From Brevibacillus laterosporus LMG 15441 (GTDB lineage Bacteria > Bacillota > Bacilli > Brevibacillales > Brevibacillaceae): 64,000 bases of DNA. The translations under genes were made by a program, and so were the position numbers. Below are positions 1 to 9,128 of this stretch, piece after piece (the stretch's first letter is position 1; the number at the start of each line of letters is the position of its first letter). A model generated the notes under the pieces. That model had not been told where the DNA came from and made no database searches. It saw only the letters and a program-made list of their open reading frames with translations. Location: NCBI RefSeq assembly GCF_000219535.2, contig NZ_CP007806.1:1956501-2020500 (forward strand), read 5' to 3'.

Positions 1-110
1 ATACGATCCCGCATTGCCTCTGATTTTATTTCTACACGGAAGGTAACATCCTTCTCGTTAGGTGTTTCTTCAATGTGGATGGCTGTTTCATTAAACGTAT
101 ACGTAACCAT
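1..110 (-). CDS. Partial CDS, N-terminal end of unknown protein
   Basis: Reading the minus strand from position 110 gives an open frame that runs off the window edge. It starts with ATG and begins MVTYTFNETAIHIEE, rich in Thr and Glu. A strong ribosome binding site (AGGAGG, 6-7 bases upstream of the ATG) supports this start. Only about 36 residues are visible, so no family can be named. The gene lies just downstream of the permease gene on the same strand with about 15 bases between them, so the two are probably cotranscribed. Confidence 0.6.
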   Translation of the reverse strand, partial: MVTYTFNETAIHIEETPNEKDVTFRVEIKSEAMRDR

Positions 111-125
111 GATTTTTCCTCCTTT

Positions 126-1406
126 TTACATGAAATAAACTAAATACAGATAAAGATTAGACATCAAGATGGAAAGAAGCATGAGTGGGAAAGCGATCTT
201 CATGAAGCCTAGAAAGCTAATGCGATAACCATCCTTCATGGCCAATCCAATCACAATAACGTTAGCACTAGCGCCGATTACTGTTCCATTTCCACCTAGA
301 CAGGCTCCAAGCGATAAACTCCACCAAAGAGGTTCTATATTTTCTATACCCAAATGGCCCAAGCCCTTAATCAAGGGTATCATTGTCGCTACAAATGGAA
401 TATTATCGACGAAGGCTGATGCTATCGCACTTAACCAAAGAATAAGAAAAGCTGAGCTCATAGCCTCTCCACCTGTTAGTGACATGACTTTCTTCGCCAG
501 TAAATCAATTACTCCTGTTTCTACTAATCCACCAACTAAAATAAAGAGGCCTACAAAGAAAAACAGGGTTGTCCATTCTATCTGTAACAAGGCATCCTCT
601 AAATAATTTTCTCCCGTTATCAATAATAAGAAAAATGCACCTGTTAAAGCGATAGTAGCCGTTTCCAATCCTAGTAGATTATGAATAACAAAGCCTGTAA
701 TGGTCAGACCTAGTACAATAAGCGATTTTACTAGTAAACGGATATCGGTCAGTTCTTCCTTTTCATTTAGTTCCATAATTTTGTCTTGCAGGTCTGGTGT
801 TGTCACTAATTGCTTACGAAAAATGAAATACAATAAAGTAAGTGTTACGAGCATAATGAGGATAACGATCGGAGCCAGATTTGTTAGAAAAGCCATAAAG
901 TCTAGCTTGGGGACAGCACTACCTATCATAATATTGGGCGGGTCACCAATTAATGTTGCGGTCCCTCCAATATTAGCGGCTAATATTTCACTTATCAGAT
1001 AGGGAATGGGGTTTACTCTAAGGGAATGAGCGATACTAAAAGTAATGGGCACAATCAGCAAGACAGTGGTTACGTTGTCTAAAAAAGCAGAAGCCACTGC
1101 TGTAATCAAGCTAAGATAGATAAGAATCGCGGCGGGTCTGCCCTTCGCTAATTTAGCAGCTTTAATGGCCATATACTTAAAAAGGCCAGTTTGAGAAGTG
1201 ATTGCCACTAAGATCATCATGCCAATCAACAGCCCAAGCGTATTAAAGTCAATGTAATGAAGCGCATGCTCCTGGCTGACGATGCCTGTTATAACCAGCA
1301 GGACAGCACCAACCATTGCAATAATGGTTCGATGAATTTTCTCACTGATGATACATGCGTACGTGAAAAGAAAGAACGTAAGCGCAAGATAGGCCTGGCT
1401 GCCCAT
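126..1406 (-). CDS. ArsB/NhaD-type (ion transporter superfamily) membrane permease
   Basis: A polytopic membrane protein of 426 residues, with about 11-12 hydrophobic segments. It shows the two inverted signature stretches of the ArsB/NhaD/CitM ion transporter superfamily: DNVTT near residue 110 followed by GGTATLIGDPPN near 147-158 in the first half, and DNIPF followed by GGNGTVIGASANV in the second half. Members move arsenite, Na+/H+ or carboxylates; the substrate here cannot be told from sequence. The start is supported by GGAGG 8 bases upstream. No arsR or arsC gene is adjacent, so an arsenite role is not favoured. The neighbouring small ORF downstream may share its transcript. Confidence 0.85.
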   Translation of the reverse strand: MGSQAYLALTFFLFTYACIISEKIHRTIIAMVGAVLLVITGIVSQEHALHYIDFNTLGLLIGMMILVAITSQTGLFKYMAIKAAKLAKGRPAAILIYLSLITAVASAFLDNVTTVLLIVPITFSIAHSLRVNPIPYLISEILAANIGGTATLIGDPPNIMIGSAVPKLDFMAFLTNLAPIVILIMLVTLTLLYFIFRKQLVTTPDLQDKIMELNEKEELTDIRLLVKSLIVLGLTITGFVIHNLLGLETATIALTGAFFLLLITGENYLEDALLQIEWTTLFFFVGLFILVGGLVETGVIDLLAKKVMSLTGGEAMSSAFLILWLSAIASAFVDNIPFVATMIPLIKGLGHLGIENIEPLWWSLSLGACLGGNGTVIGASANVIVIGLAMKDGYRISFLGFMKIAFPLMLLSILMSNLYLYLVYFM

Positions 1407-1455
1407 TCTGATTTCCTCCTAGCTTTATTGTATATACCTGAAATATATTTTGGGA

Positions 1456-1498
1456 GAAAACAGCCAAAAAGGCAGAATCTCTACCAGTTTGGCTGTTT
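1456..1498 (-). terminator. Intrinsic terminator after serA
   Basis: On the minus strand, ACAGCCAAA pairs with TTTGGCTGT across an approximately 20-base loop, followed by TTTTCTC. It lies between the end of serA and the start of the permease gene and is oriented to stop serA transcripts. Confidence 0.6.
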
Positions 1499-1535
1499 AC
1501 AGGTTCATCTATACTTTACCTAGATTCTTATATTG

Positions 1536-3125
1536 TTATAACTCAATTTGCGTTACGCTAGAGATTTCAAGGGATTGACCTAGTTCATCCAAGAGTTCAG
1601 TGCTAAGCGGTTTATCAACGGTTAGCATCATAATGGCATCTCCACCTACATCCTTACGGCCTACCTGCATGGTGGCAATATTGACACCATTTTGTCCAAG
1701 AACGCTGCCAACATATCCAATAACACCTGGGCGGTCATGGTGCTGAACGTATAGGAGGTAGCCTTGAGGCTGTACATCAATGGTGGATTGATCAATTTTG
1801 ACAATTCGATCACCAAAGCCATTTAAGCGCGTACCAGCAATCGTTCTTGTCTCTAGATTGGAGCGAAGTGTCACAGTAATTAAATTGGTAAAACCACGGG
1901 ATATTGTTGACTTTTCTTCCGTTACTGAGATATCCCGCATTTTTGCTAGGTAGGGTGCATTAATGTAGTTAACTTCGGCACCTAGTCGATATGCTAATAA
2001 GCCTTTTAAAATCGTGCGAGTTAATGGAGAGGTGCTCATCTCAGATAATTCGCCGCTATACGTAATTTTCACTTCTTGTAATGCACCGATTGTTAGTTGA
2101 GCTAAGAATTGTCCCAATTTTTCAGATAGGGAGAAGAAAGGTTGTACCCGTTCCATTAGATGAGCATCTACAGTAGGTAAATTTACTGCATTTTTGAAAG
2201 TTTGATTACGTAATGCCTTGAGTAACTCTTCAGATACATCAATCGCAACATTTTCTTGGGCTTCCACAGTAGATGCCCCTAGATGAGGAGTTGTAACAAC
2301 TCGTGGATGACCTATCAATGGATTATTAACCGGCGGCTCTTCTTCATATACATCAAGTGCGGCTGCAGCAATTAATCCGTTATCTAATGCATGTAACAAG
2401 GCTTTTTCATCAATGATTCCACCGCGCGCGCAGTTTATTACCCGTGTGGTTGGTTTCATTTTAGCGAACTGCTTGGCGTTTAATAGATGCTTGGTTTCTT
2501 TCATTAATGGAGTATGCACGGTGATAAAGTCCGCCTTTGTAACAATATCATCTACAGTGCCGTTTGTTACACCAAGCTTTTGAGCGCGTTCGTCTGTCAA
2601 ATAAGGATCGTAACCAATTACGTTCATTTGAAAGGCTTTTGCTCGCTTCGCTACTTCAGAACCAATTCGGCCCATTCCAATAATTCCTAAGGTTTTATTG
2701 TGAAGCTCTACACCCTGAAAGCTTTTACGGTCCCATGCTCCATCAACCAATTTTTTATGTGCCTGAGGAATGTTGCGAGCGACAGCCATAAGCATTGCAA
2801 AGGAGTGCTCAGCCGTGGAAATGGTATTACCGTCTGGAGCATTGATAACTACAATACCTGCTGCCGTGGCCGCATTAATATCAATATTGTCGACACCAAC
2901 ACCGGCACGACCAATTACCTTTAGTTTCTTCGCTGCATGTATTACTTCAGCAGTCACCTGTGTTTGACTCCGAACCAATAAAGCATCATATTGTTCAATG
3001 ATTTCAAGTAATTCATCAGGAGATAGAGCTGTTTTTTGTTCAACGATCACATCCTGAGCGTCTAGCAGTTGCTGAATACCTTGTTCACTTAAGGGATCAC
3101 TTATTAATACGCGAAATTTATCCAT
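1536..3125 (-). CDS. serA: D-3-phosphoglycerate dehydrogenase
   Basis: Oxidises 3-phosphoglycerate to 3-phosphohydroxypyruvate with NAD+, the first step of serine synthesis in the cytosol. The 529-residue length fits the long SerA type. In order it has a split substrate-binding domain, a Rossmann NAD domain with GMGRIG near residue 150, a stretch with the catalytic Arg/Glu/His set (CARGGIIDE, then PHLGAST), an intervening ASB-type domain, and a C-terminal ACT domain from about residue 455 (LLYVQHHDRPGVIGYVGS) that normally senses serine. The start codon overlaps the end of the upstream aminotransferase gene by 8 bases, so the two form one operon behind a T-box leader. Confidence 0.97.
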   Translation of the reverse strand: MDKFRVLISDPLSEQGIQQLLDAQDVIVEQKTALSPDELLEIIEQYDALLVRSQTQVTAEVIHAAKKLKVIGRAGVGVDNIDINAATAAGIVVINAPDGNTISTAEHSFAMLMAVARNIPQAHKKLVDGAWDRKSFQGVELHNKTLGIIGMGRIGSEVAKRAKAFQMNVIGYDPYLTDERAQKLGVTNGTVDDIVTKADFITVHTPLMKETKHLLNAKQFAKMKPTTRVINCARGGIIDEKALLHALDNGLIAAAALDVYEEEPPVNNPLIGHPRVVTTPHLGASTVEAQENVAIDVSEELLKALRNQTFKNAVNLPTVDAHLMERVQPFFSLSEKLGQFLAQLTIGALQEVKITYSGELSEMSTSPLTRTILKGLLAYRLGAEVNYINAPYLAKMRDISVTEEKSTISRGFTNLITVTLRSNLETRTIAGTRLNGFGDRIVKIDQSTIDVQPQGYLLYVQHHDRPGVIGYVGSVLGQNGVNIATMQVGRKDVGGDAIMMLTVDKPLSTELLDELGQSLEISSVTQIEL

Positions 3126-4272
3126 GCTGAATCAATACCTCCTGAGCCGCACGTACACCGGCACCTAATGTTATTTCGTAACCAATCTGTTGTAAAGAGA
3201 CTTCAATGAGTGAAATGACAGTCAATACGTCCTGCGGATCACAATAGCCCATATGACCAATTCGGAAAATCCTTCCTTTTAAATGCTGCTGTCCACCAGC
3301 AATGACCACATTATATTTGGTGCGCAATATTTTACGTAGCTCCTCCGCATCAAATAAATCGCCAGGATCTACGGATGTAACAGTAGGGGAGGCGTATTCA
3401 TCCTCTGTCATTAACGGTAATCCTAATGCTCTCATGGCAGCCCGTGTCATATTTTTCATAAGCTCATGGCGAGCGAATACCTGAGGAAGACCTTCTTCAT
3501 CGAGCATTGCTACTACTTCCTCTAATCCAAACACAAGGGATACGGCAGGGGTATAAGGCGTTGTCTGATCTGCCATACTTTTTCGATATGCCTTAAGATC
3601 AAGATAGAAGGCTTGAGGAGTGATTTGTTCAATACGTTTCCATGCCTGTTGGCTAACGGCAATAAAAGCAAGTCCAGTAGGCAGCATAAAGGCTTTTTGT
3701 GAACCTGTTACAACGATATCCAGACCCCATTCATCCATTTCGCAAGGCACAGCTCCTAAGCAACTAACCGCATCAACAATAAATAAAGCGTTGCTATGCT
3801 TTTTAACGACCTTCGATAATTCAGGTATTGGATTTAACACACCAGAGGATGTTTCACAATAGGTAGCAAATACAGCTTTTGCCATCGGATGCTGTACGAG
3901 AAAATCTTGCAAGAGTTCAGGCGTAATTGCTTCTCCCCAAGCAACCTCTAAACGATGAACTTTGATTTGATACCGTTCGCAGATTTTTGCGAATCGTTCG
4001 CCAAAAGCTCCGCTAATCGTGACGATTGCTTCATCCCCGGCTTGCAAAGTATTAACTACGCTCATTTCCAAAGCGCTTGTACCGCTTCCGGCAATGACAT
4101 ACACTTGCTGAGCGGTACCGAAAGCCGGTTTTATTTTCTCAGCTACGTCAGAAAGCATTTGAGAAAATTGACCACTGCGATGACCGATCATGGGACGGTT
4201 CATTGCTTGCTGCACACGAGGTGGGATTGGGGTAGGGCCAGGTATACGTAATATGATTTTCTCTTTAAACAT
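3118..4272 (-). CDS. Class-V aminotransferase (alanine-glyoxylate / serine-pyruvate type)
   Basis: A PLP-dependent fold-type I, class-V aminotransferase of about 384 residues. The N-terminal RIPGPTPIPPRV and the PLP-lysine region TGSQKAFMLPTGLAF are typical of the alanine-glyoxylate / serine-pyruvate group (PucG-like). I place the start at the ATG at 4272, which has AGGAGG 9 bases upstream; an ATG three codons earlier would lie right against that site. It overlaps serA by 8 bases and shares the T-box leader. By context it may provide the phosphohydroxypyruvate to phosphoserine step in place of SerC; that is inference, and a glycine/glyoxylate role is also possible. Confidence 0.85.
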   Translation of the reverse strand: MFKEKIILRIPGPTPIPPRVQQAMNRPMIGHRSGQFSQMLSDVAEKIKPAFGTAQQVYVIAGSGTSALEMSVVNTLQAGDEAIVTISGAFGERFAKICERYQIKVHRLEVAWGEAITPELLQDFLVQHPMAKAVFATYCETSSGVLNPIPELSKVVKKHSNALFIVDAVSCLGAVPCEMDEWGLDIVVTGSQKAFMLPTGLAFIAVSQQAWKRIEQITPQAFYLDLKAYRKSMADQTTPYTPAVSLVFGLEEVVAMLDEEGLPQVFARHELMKNMTRAAMRALGLPLMTEDEYASPTVTSVDPGDLFDAEELRKILRTKYNVVIAGGQQHLKGRIFRIGHMGYCDPQDVLTVISLIEVSLQQIGYEITLGAGVRAAQEVLIQHG

Positions 4273-4340
4273 GATTCTCATCCTCCTAAATATATCTCTA
4301 TGGCTTCCTTACTTGTAGACATTTTGTCTTTTAAGCATAT

Positions 4341-4642
4341 AAAAAAACTTCTCAGCCTCCCCACTACAAATCACATGATGTAGTGAGGGGCGAGAAGTTA
4401 TATTCGCGGTACCACCCTCATTTGTTCTTCTTTTCGCAAAAAAGAACCTTACCAGGTAACAAGACCTGAGAGATAACGGATCATCCGTTCAAACCTACGA
4501 CCGCAAGCGGGCTTGGTTTGCCAACTCGGAAGTGCTCATCTCTTAAAGGAATCACCGGTTCGCAGCACCCACCGGCTCTCTGAGGATTTCCTGTAAAAGC
4601 ATCTCTTCGTCAAAGTTGTTTTGTATGTAGCTGTTAAAGTTA
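4341..4642 (-). promoter_or_regulatory. T-box leader of the serine operon
   Basis: The minus-strand leader carries the conserved T-box sequence GGGTGGTACCGCGAAT (4402-4418), a Stem I region with AGAGAGCCGGTGGGTGCTG (about 4565-4585) and a strong terminator next to the T-box (4341-4400: CTTCTC...CCCTCACTACA pairing with TGTAGTGGGGAGG...GAGAAG, then seven T). Such leaders bind an uncharged tRNA and then switch to the antiterminator. Downstream genes make serine, so tRNA-Ser is expected. An AGC (Ser) triplet at 4534-4536 sits near the closing helix of Stem I and is a possible specifier, but I could not fold it for certain. Confidence 0.93.
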
Positions 4643-4648
4643 GAACTT

Positions 4649-4677
4649 ACTTTATCACCGTACAACAGTAGCGTCAA
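4649..4677 (-). promoter_or_regulatory. Sigma-A promoter for the serine T-box operon
   Basis: On the minus strand, TTGACG (4672-4677) and TAAAGT (4649-4654) are separated by 17 bases. The predicted transcript start at about 4642 lies just before the T-box Stem I. The same -10 TAAAGT with 17-base spacing occurs at the trp leader promoter in this window. Confidence 0.75.
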
Positions 4678-4982
4678 GAAGAAAAATTGAAAAAGAAAGA
4701 ACATTGGTTTTATGTACTGCTGCTGTTGTTCGTAATTAAGTGAAGTAGATACATAATCGTGTTGTAAAAACAGGTGAATGTACGGTTTTTGTGATATGAA
4801 GAAAAAACGAGTAATAAGTAGAAAACGAGAGACAAATGGTAGAAAATAATAAAAAATGAGAGTTTGTTCAACCGAGGATAATAGAGTTAAAAATGAGAAT
4901 GTTATAGATAAATATTCGGATTTTAGCAAGCAAGCTTTGCTTAAAAAAGTAAATTTTTATTGAGATAAAACAAGGTTTGGAC
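4678..4982. other. Intergenic, AT-rich, no gene recognised
   Basis: Between the serine operon promoter and the fer terminator. A minus-strand open frame runs from 4929 through the T-box leader, but it has low-complexity Phe/Leu composition and antisense-like overlap with a structured leader, so I do not accept it. Nothing else is visible. Confidence 0.5.
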
Positions 4983-5034
4983 AGAAGAAAAACCACTCAC
5001 ACTGCTAAAGCAGAGATAAGTGGTTTTGGTCTTC
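4983..5034 (-). terminator. Terminator after fer
   Basis: On the minus strand, GAAGACCAAAACCACTTA pairs with TGAGTGGTTTTTCTTC around a TGCTTTAGCAG-containing loop. It lies just downstream of the ferredoxin stop codon. Confidence 0.75.
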
Positions 5035-5053
5035 CTTATTTGATTGCAATCGA

Positions 5054-5340
<287 letters not shown>

Positions 5341-5377
5341 GAATGAATCGCGTCCAAATATGTACCTAGATCACGAT

Positions 5378-6304
5378 TTATTTATGATAAATCGGCACTT
5401 CAGGCAAGGAGAGAGCAGGGTAGATCTTTTTGTTTAATTGTACAAAATCTCCAGCATGTACCCCATTGCTTGCAATCAATACATTAACACCAAACGGGAT
5501 GTTTTGCCAGCCTAATTTCACTGTCTCTTTATTTTTTATACGCGCATCGATAGAAGCCGTCAAATCCTGAGGGAAGAATTGAGGTATGCTTCTAATATTC
5601 TCCATATATCGTGCAGATATGTAATTGCGATAATGAAAAGGCAGTGTATCCCATGCTGCAAATGTCAGCGAGGTAATATCGACATCACCGATAGAGTGTT
5701 GTAGTACATAGATTTGTTCCCACATAGCAATCGCATGATAAAATTTCGTTTGAGCTTGTAAATATTCTGATTGAAAGTCTTTGGCATGACGCAGGGCTGC
5801 GATGTCTTCGGAGGAGTAGTGATTGCCTTTCGTATCTGCCATGGCTTTCGTTAAACTATTATGTAAGGTATGTAGGCTTCCAAGAAATTGATTTCTAGAC
5901 GCAACCAACAAAGGAGAACGTTCACTGATATATACTTTTTCTAGCTGTTCGATTTTAGTCTGTACGACTTGTTTGAGTTGGCTATGAACTCCTTTTTGTT
6001 CTTTCAATGTTTTTCCCTGTAAGTTGGCTACATAATAAAAATAGTCAGTTTGAAAAGTGCTGAGTGGTTCATAAAAGCTGTAGTAATAATGGGTAAAATC
6101 TTGCTCGGGGTATAGTTTCTTTTCACGAATGAGTTTTTCCTGATTATGTGTTTGGTGCGTTAATTGCTGGAGCTGAGTTAGTTGCTCATCCATTTTAGAT
6201 TGAACTACGTTTGCTCCCCAAAAAAATCCGACAACCAAACATGTTAATGATAAAATAATCATGTATGTAACAATATACTCGTGCTTGGACAAACGCTTTG
6301 TCAT
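5378..6304 (-). CDS. Membrane-anchored extracytoplasmic protein of unknown function
   Basis: I do not recognise this 308-residue protein. One hydrophobic segment at about residues 12-32 (YMIILSLTCLVVGFFWG) is followed by a Gln-rich coiled-coil-like stretch (MDEQLTQLQQLTHQTHNQEK) and a long, mostly helical outer part with many Tyr, His and Gln. There are no cysteines in the outer part that I can see. The topology suggests a signal anchor with the bulk outside the cell. The start has GGAGGG 8 bases upstream. It lies between fer and ypbB, a position empty in B. subtilis, and diverges from ypbB. Confidence 0.8.
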   Translation of the reverse strand: MTKRLSKHEYIVTYMIILSLTCLVVGFFWGANVVQSKMDEQLTQLQQLTHQTHNQEKLIREKKLYPEQDFTHYYYSFYEPLSTFQTDYFYYVANLQGKTLKEQKGVHSQLKQVVQTKIEQLEKVYISERSPLLVASRNQFLGSLHTLHNSLTKAMADTKGNHYSSEDIAALRHAKDFQSEYLQAQTKFYHAIAMWEQIYVLQHSIGDVDITSLTFAAWDTLPFHYRNYISARYMENIRSIPQFFPQDLTASIDARIKNKETVKLGWQNIPFGVNVLIASNGVHAGDFVQLNKKIYPALSLPEVPIYHK

Positions 6305-6408
6305 AGGTAATCCCTCCGTCTAAAGCAAAAACAGTACAATCAATTTTTGTCACTGCTTTCATGATAAAATAAATAAATTAATCAAACGTGAAGGAGAAAC
6401 TTTGATCC

Positions 6409-7521
6409 ATGGAGGAACAAGATTTCCGATTTTTTGAAGCTCTCGTATTGAAAGGTCTAGCTGTGTTGCAAGGGGAACGTACTCCTCAATCTCTCTACTA
6501 CATGGTAAAAGGACGTAAAGCTAATCAAGTATGGCAGGATGTGAATAATTTTAACCTCCACTCCTATTATCGGCTCTTCCCTTGGATTTCAAGAGGGCTG
6601 TGGGAGCAAATCATCCAAAACCTCATGGAAAAAAAGTGGGTCTCAAATACTAATACAGCACAAAAGGATGGTATATCAAGCTTTGAGCTAACTCATTTGG
6701 GGAATCAACAACTTTGTGAACAAAATAAAACCTATCAATTGGAGCGGTGGTTATCTGGAATTAATGGGATGTCGATAACAGAGCAAGCAATGTTATTTCG
6801 CTTACAAGCTTTGCTCATGGTTCAAACTATTTCACAGCTATTACATGATAACTCTCACTTTTCACCGATTGTGCAAAACAAAGAGATTCAACGTAGAATC
6901 AAGCAACTGCTGGCAGAGCCGGATGAGCGAGTGGCATGGCTTAATGGATTGGCAGACGAGCTCTATCTGTTTATGGATATGCTTGATCCTACGCTACAGC
7001 AGCAGTTTTTTTTGCAGTGGACGGGAGCTTCACAGGTAGGCCTCACAGCTCGGCAAATTGCCTACCAATTTCGTGAATCATTTCTACTTACGGAGGTAAA
7101 GCTGTTGTCGATTTGGAGTAGCTTGTATTGTGAGGTAAAGGAGAACAAATCAGGCCGATTCCCCTTATTACAAAAACTATGCCTGCTTCAACCAGCACAA
7201 AAGCCGCCAATCAGTATAAGTGCTTGGGAAACATATAACATGCTTCAAAAAGATATGACGCTTGAGGCGATTGCTTCTAGGCGTACGATTAAATTAAATA
7301 CCGTAGAGGATCATCTGATTGAAGCTGCTTTAAAGGGGCTGCCTTGTAAGTATGGTCGTTTTGTGAGCGATCAGCAGATTCAATTCGTACATGAAGCAAG
7401 CGATCGCCTACAGACAAAGCGACTGCGACTGTTAAAGGATGAATTGGGCCATGATTATAGTTATTTGCAAATCCGATTGGCTTTGGCCCTTAGAGGAGCG
7501 TCAGCATGGAAACAAATATGA
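6409..7521 (+). CDS. ypbB: YpbB-like helix-turn-helix protein, RecQ partner
   Basis: A 370-residue protein in the place of B. subtilis ypbB, just upstream of the recQ-like helicase gene and overlapping it by 16 bases. The C-terminal third contains a helix-turn-helix-like stretch (NMLQKDMTLEAIASRRTIKLNTVEDHLIEAA, cited in part) of the type often fused to or paired with RecQ helicases. The N-terminal two thirds are helical with no recognised motif. Translational overlap suggests that it works with RecS, possibly in DNA or promoter recognition; no function is established. Start ATG has GAAGGAG 12-13 bases upstream. Confidence 0.85.
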   Translation: MEEQDFRFFEALVLKGLAVLQGERTPQSLYYMVKGRKANQVWQDVNNFNLHSYYRLFPWISRGLWEQIIQNLMEKKWVSNTNTAQKDGISSFELTHLGNQQLCEQNKTYQLERWLSGINGMSITEQAMLFRLQALLMVQTISQLLHDNSHFSPIVQNKEIQRRIKQLLAEPDERVAWLNGLADELYLFMDMLDPTLQQQFFLQWTGASQVGLTARQIAYQFRESFLLTEVKLLSIWSSLYCEVKENKSGRFPLLQKLCLLQPAQKPPISISAWETYNMLQKDMTLEAIASRRTIKLNTVEDHLIEAALKGLPCKYGRFVSDQQIQFVHEASDRLQTKRLRLLKDELGHDYSYLQIRLALALRGASAWKQI

Positions 7522-9128
7522 AAAACATTCGTCTTATCTTACAACGGTACTTTGGTCATGCCGCGTTTCGCACTGGACAAGAGGAGATTATTAGTCGAAT
7601 CTTAAAAGGGGAAAATGTGCTTGGTATCATGTCTACAGGTGGTGGAAAATCACTTACGTATCAGGTGCCGGCATATGTGCTGCCTGGTATCACACTTGTA
7701 GTATCCCCGCTAATTTCCTTAATGGTCGATCAGGTTCAGCAGTTGTTAAAAAACGGACATCGGCTAGCGACCTACATAAATAGTTCCTTGGATCGTGATG
7801 AAATTCGCTTGGTCATAGATGAGCTGGAAGCGGGGAAATACAAGCTTGTCTATATTTCTCCAGAAAAATTGCAACAACCTTCGATTATCCGGCTCCTCCA
7901 AAAAAGAGGTGTGTCCTTGGTAGCGATTGACGAGGCTCATTGCATATCGCAGTGGGGCCATGACTTTCGCACAGATTATTTAAAATTGCCGTCTTTGATT
8001 AAAGCACTGGGAGAACCTCCTGTGCTAGCTGTGACGGCCACTGCTACACATAACGTGGCGCAAGAAATTGCTGATCTGTTTGACATTGCTGTAGATAATC
8101 AAATCCGCTTAAGTGTGAATCGTTCTAACATTGCCTATGATCTATATCCGGCCAGCGATGAGGCGGACAAAAACACACGATTGCTTGCTCAATTACGTGA
8201 GTGCCAAAAGCCGGGCATCGTGTACTGCAGTACAAGGCAAGCAGTAGAACAACTCGTAGTGCTGTGCCAGCAAGGCGGGATTCAGCGGGTAAGCGGCTTT
8301 CATGGTGGAATGAACCCGATGGAGCGGATTTTGATTCAAGAGCAATTTATTGCAAATCAATTAGACGTGATTATTGCTACGAATGCATTTGGAATGGGAA
8401 TTGATAAGCCAGATATCCGCTTTGTTATTCACTATCATCTTCCTGCAAGCATAGAGGCTTATACACAAGAGGTTGGACGGATTGGACGTGACCAACAACC
8501 TGGATATGCTTGTTTGTATGTACAGGAAGAGGATGTGCATATTCACCACCGTCTTTTCCAAAACGAATATCCAACAGACGAAGAATTAGTTGCCTTTCTA
8601 GGACTGCTACGTACCTCAGTTCATCGAGCTGATTCCCACGTTCCCACCAGAGAGGGGTATGAGCAAAAAATCACACATGAGGAACTTTTTGCAGCTATTG
8701 GCATTGGCGAAAATGTAACAAGGCTCTTATTTTACTATGCACAGGAAGCAGGAGCGGTTCATAGTGTTCAACTAGGAAAAAACGGGTATACCTACTGGAT
8801 TCAACCACATGACCCCAAGCTCATCCATGGTACGATGAAGCAACGAATACAGCTAGTAAAGCGTTCTAAATTTGCGAAATTAGGGACTATGCAGGAGTGG
8901 ATTCAGACATCTGGTTGTTTTCGCGAAGCGTTGCTAGCTTATTTTGGGGAGAGGATGATAGAAAAACCAGAGTCATGCTGTAGAACCTGCGGAATCAACA
9001 GAGAGCTTTATCATGAGTCTGTAAAGCAGGAACGGATTACTCGTGAAGCAGTCTGGAATCTTACGGAAGCCCTGGAACGATTGTTGCCCCGTAAATCGCC
9101 AAACGAAGGAGGTTCCGCTTCGTTGTGA
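7506..9128 (+). CDS. recS: RecQ-family ATP-dependent DNA helicase (RecS type)
   Basis: A superfamily-2 helicase of 540 residues acting in recombination repair and replication fork processing. Motif I STGGGKS lies at residues 43-49, motif II DEAH at 142-145 followed by CISQWGHDFR, and motif VI appears as QEVGRIGRDQQPG near residue 320. The C-terminal end keeps the zinc-binding cysteines of the RecQ-Ct domain (GCFREALLAYFGE, then CCRTC). No HRDC domain is seen, as in B. subtilis RecS. Start ATG has GAGGAG 8 bases upstream inside the end of ypbB. Its stop overlaps the start of the CPBP protease gene. Confidence 0.92.
   Translation: METNMKNIRLILQRYFGHAAFRTGQEEIISRILKGENVLGIMSTGGGKSLTYQVPAYVLPGITLVVSPLISLMVDQVQQLLKNGHRLATYINSSLDRDEIRLVIDELEAGKYKLVYISPEKLQQPSIIRLLQKRGVSLVAIDEAHCISQWGHDFRTDYLKLPSLIKALGEPPVLAVTATATHNVAQEIADLFDIAVDNQIRLSVNRSNIAYDLYPASDEADKNTRLLAQLRECQKPGIVYCSTRQAVEQLVVLCQQGGIQRVSGFHGGMNPMERILIQEQFIANQLDVIIATNAFGMGIDKPDIRFVIHYHLPASIEAYTQEVGRIGRDQQPGYACLYVQEEDVHIHHRLFQNEYPTDEELVAFLGLLRTSVHRADSHVPTREGYEQKITHEELFAAIGIGENVTRLLFYYAQEAGAVHSVQLGKNGYTYWIQPHDPKLIHGTMKQRIQLVKRSKFAKLGTMQEWIQTSGCFREALLAYFGERMIEKPESCCRTCGINRELYHESVKQERITREAVWNLTEALERLLPRKSPNEGGSASL

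Noticed and set aside
4552-4929. 125-codon minus-strand open frame upstream of the serine operon
   Set aside because: It overlaps the T-box Stem I and promoter, has Phe/Leu-rich low-complexity composition and no ribosome binding site.
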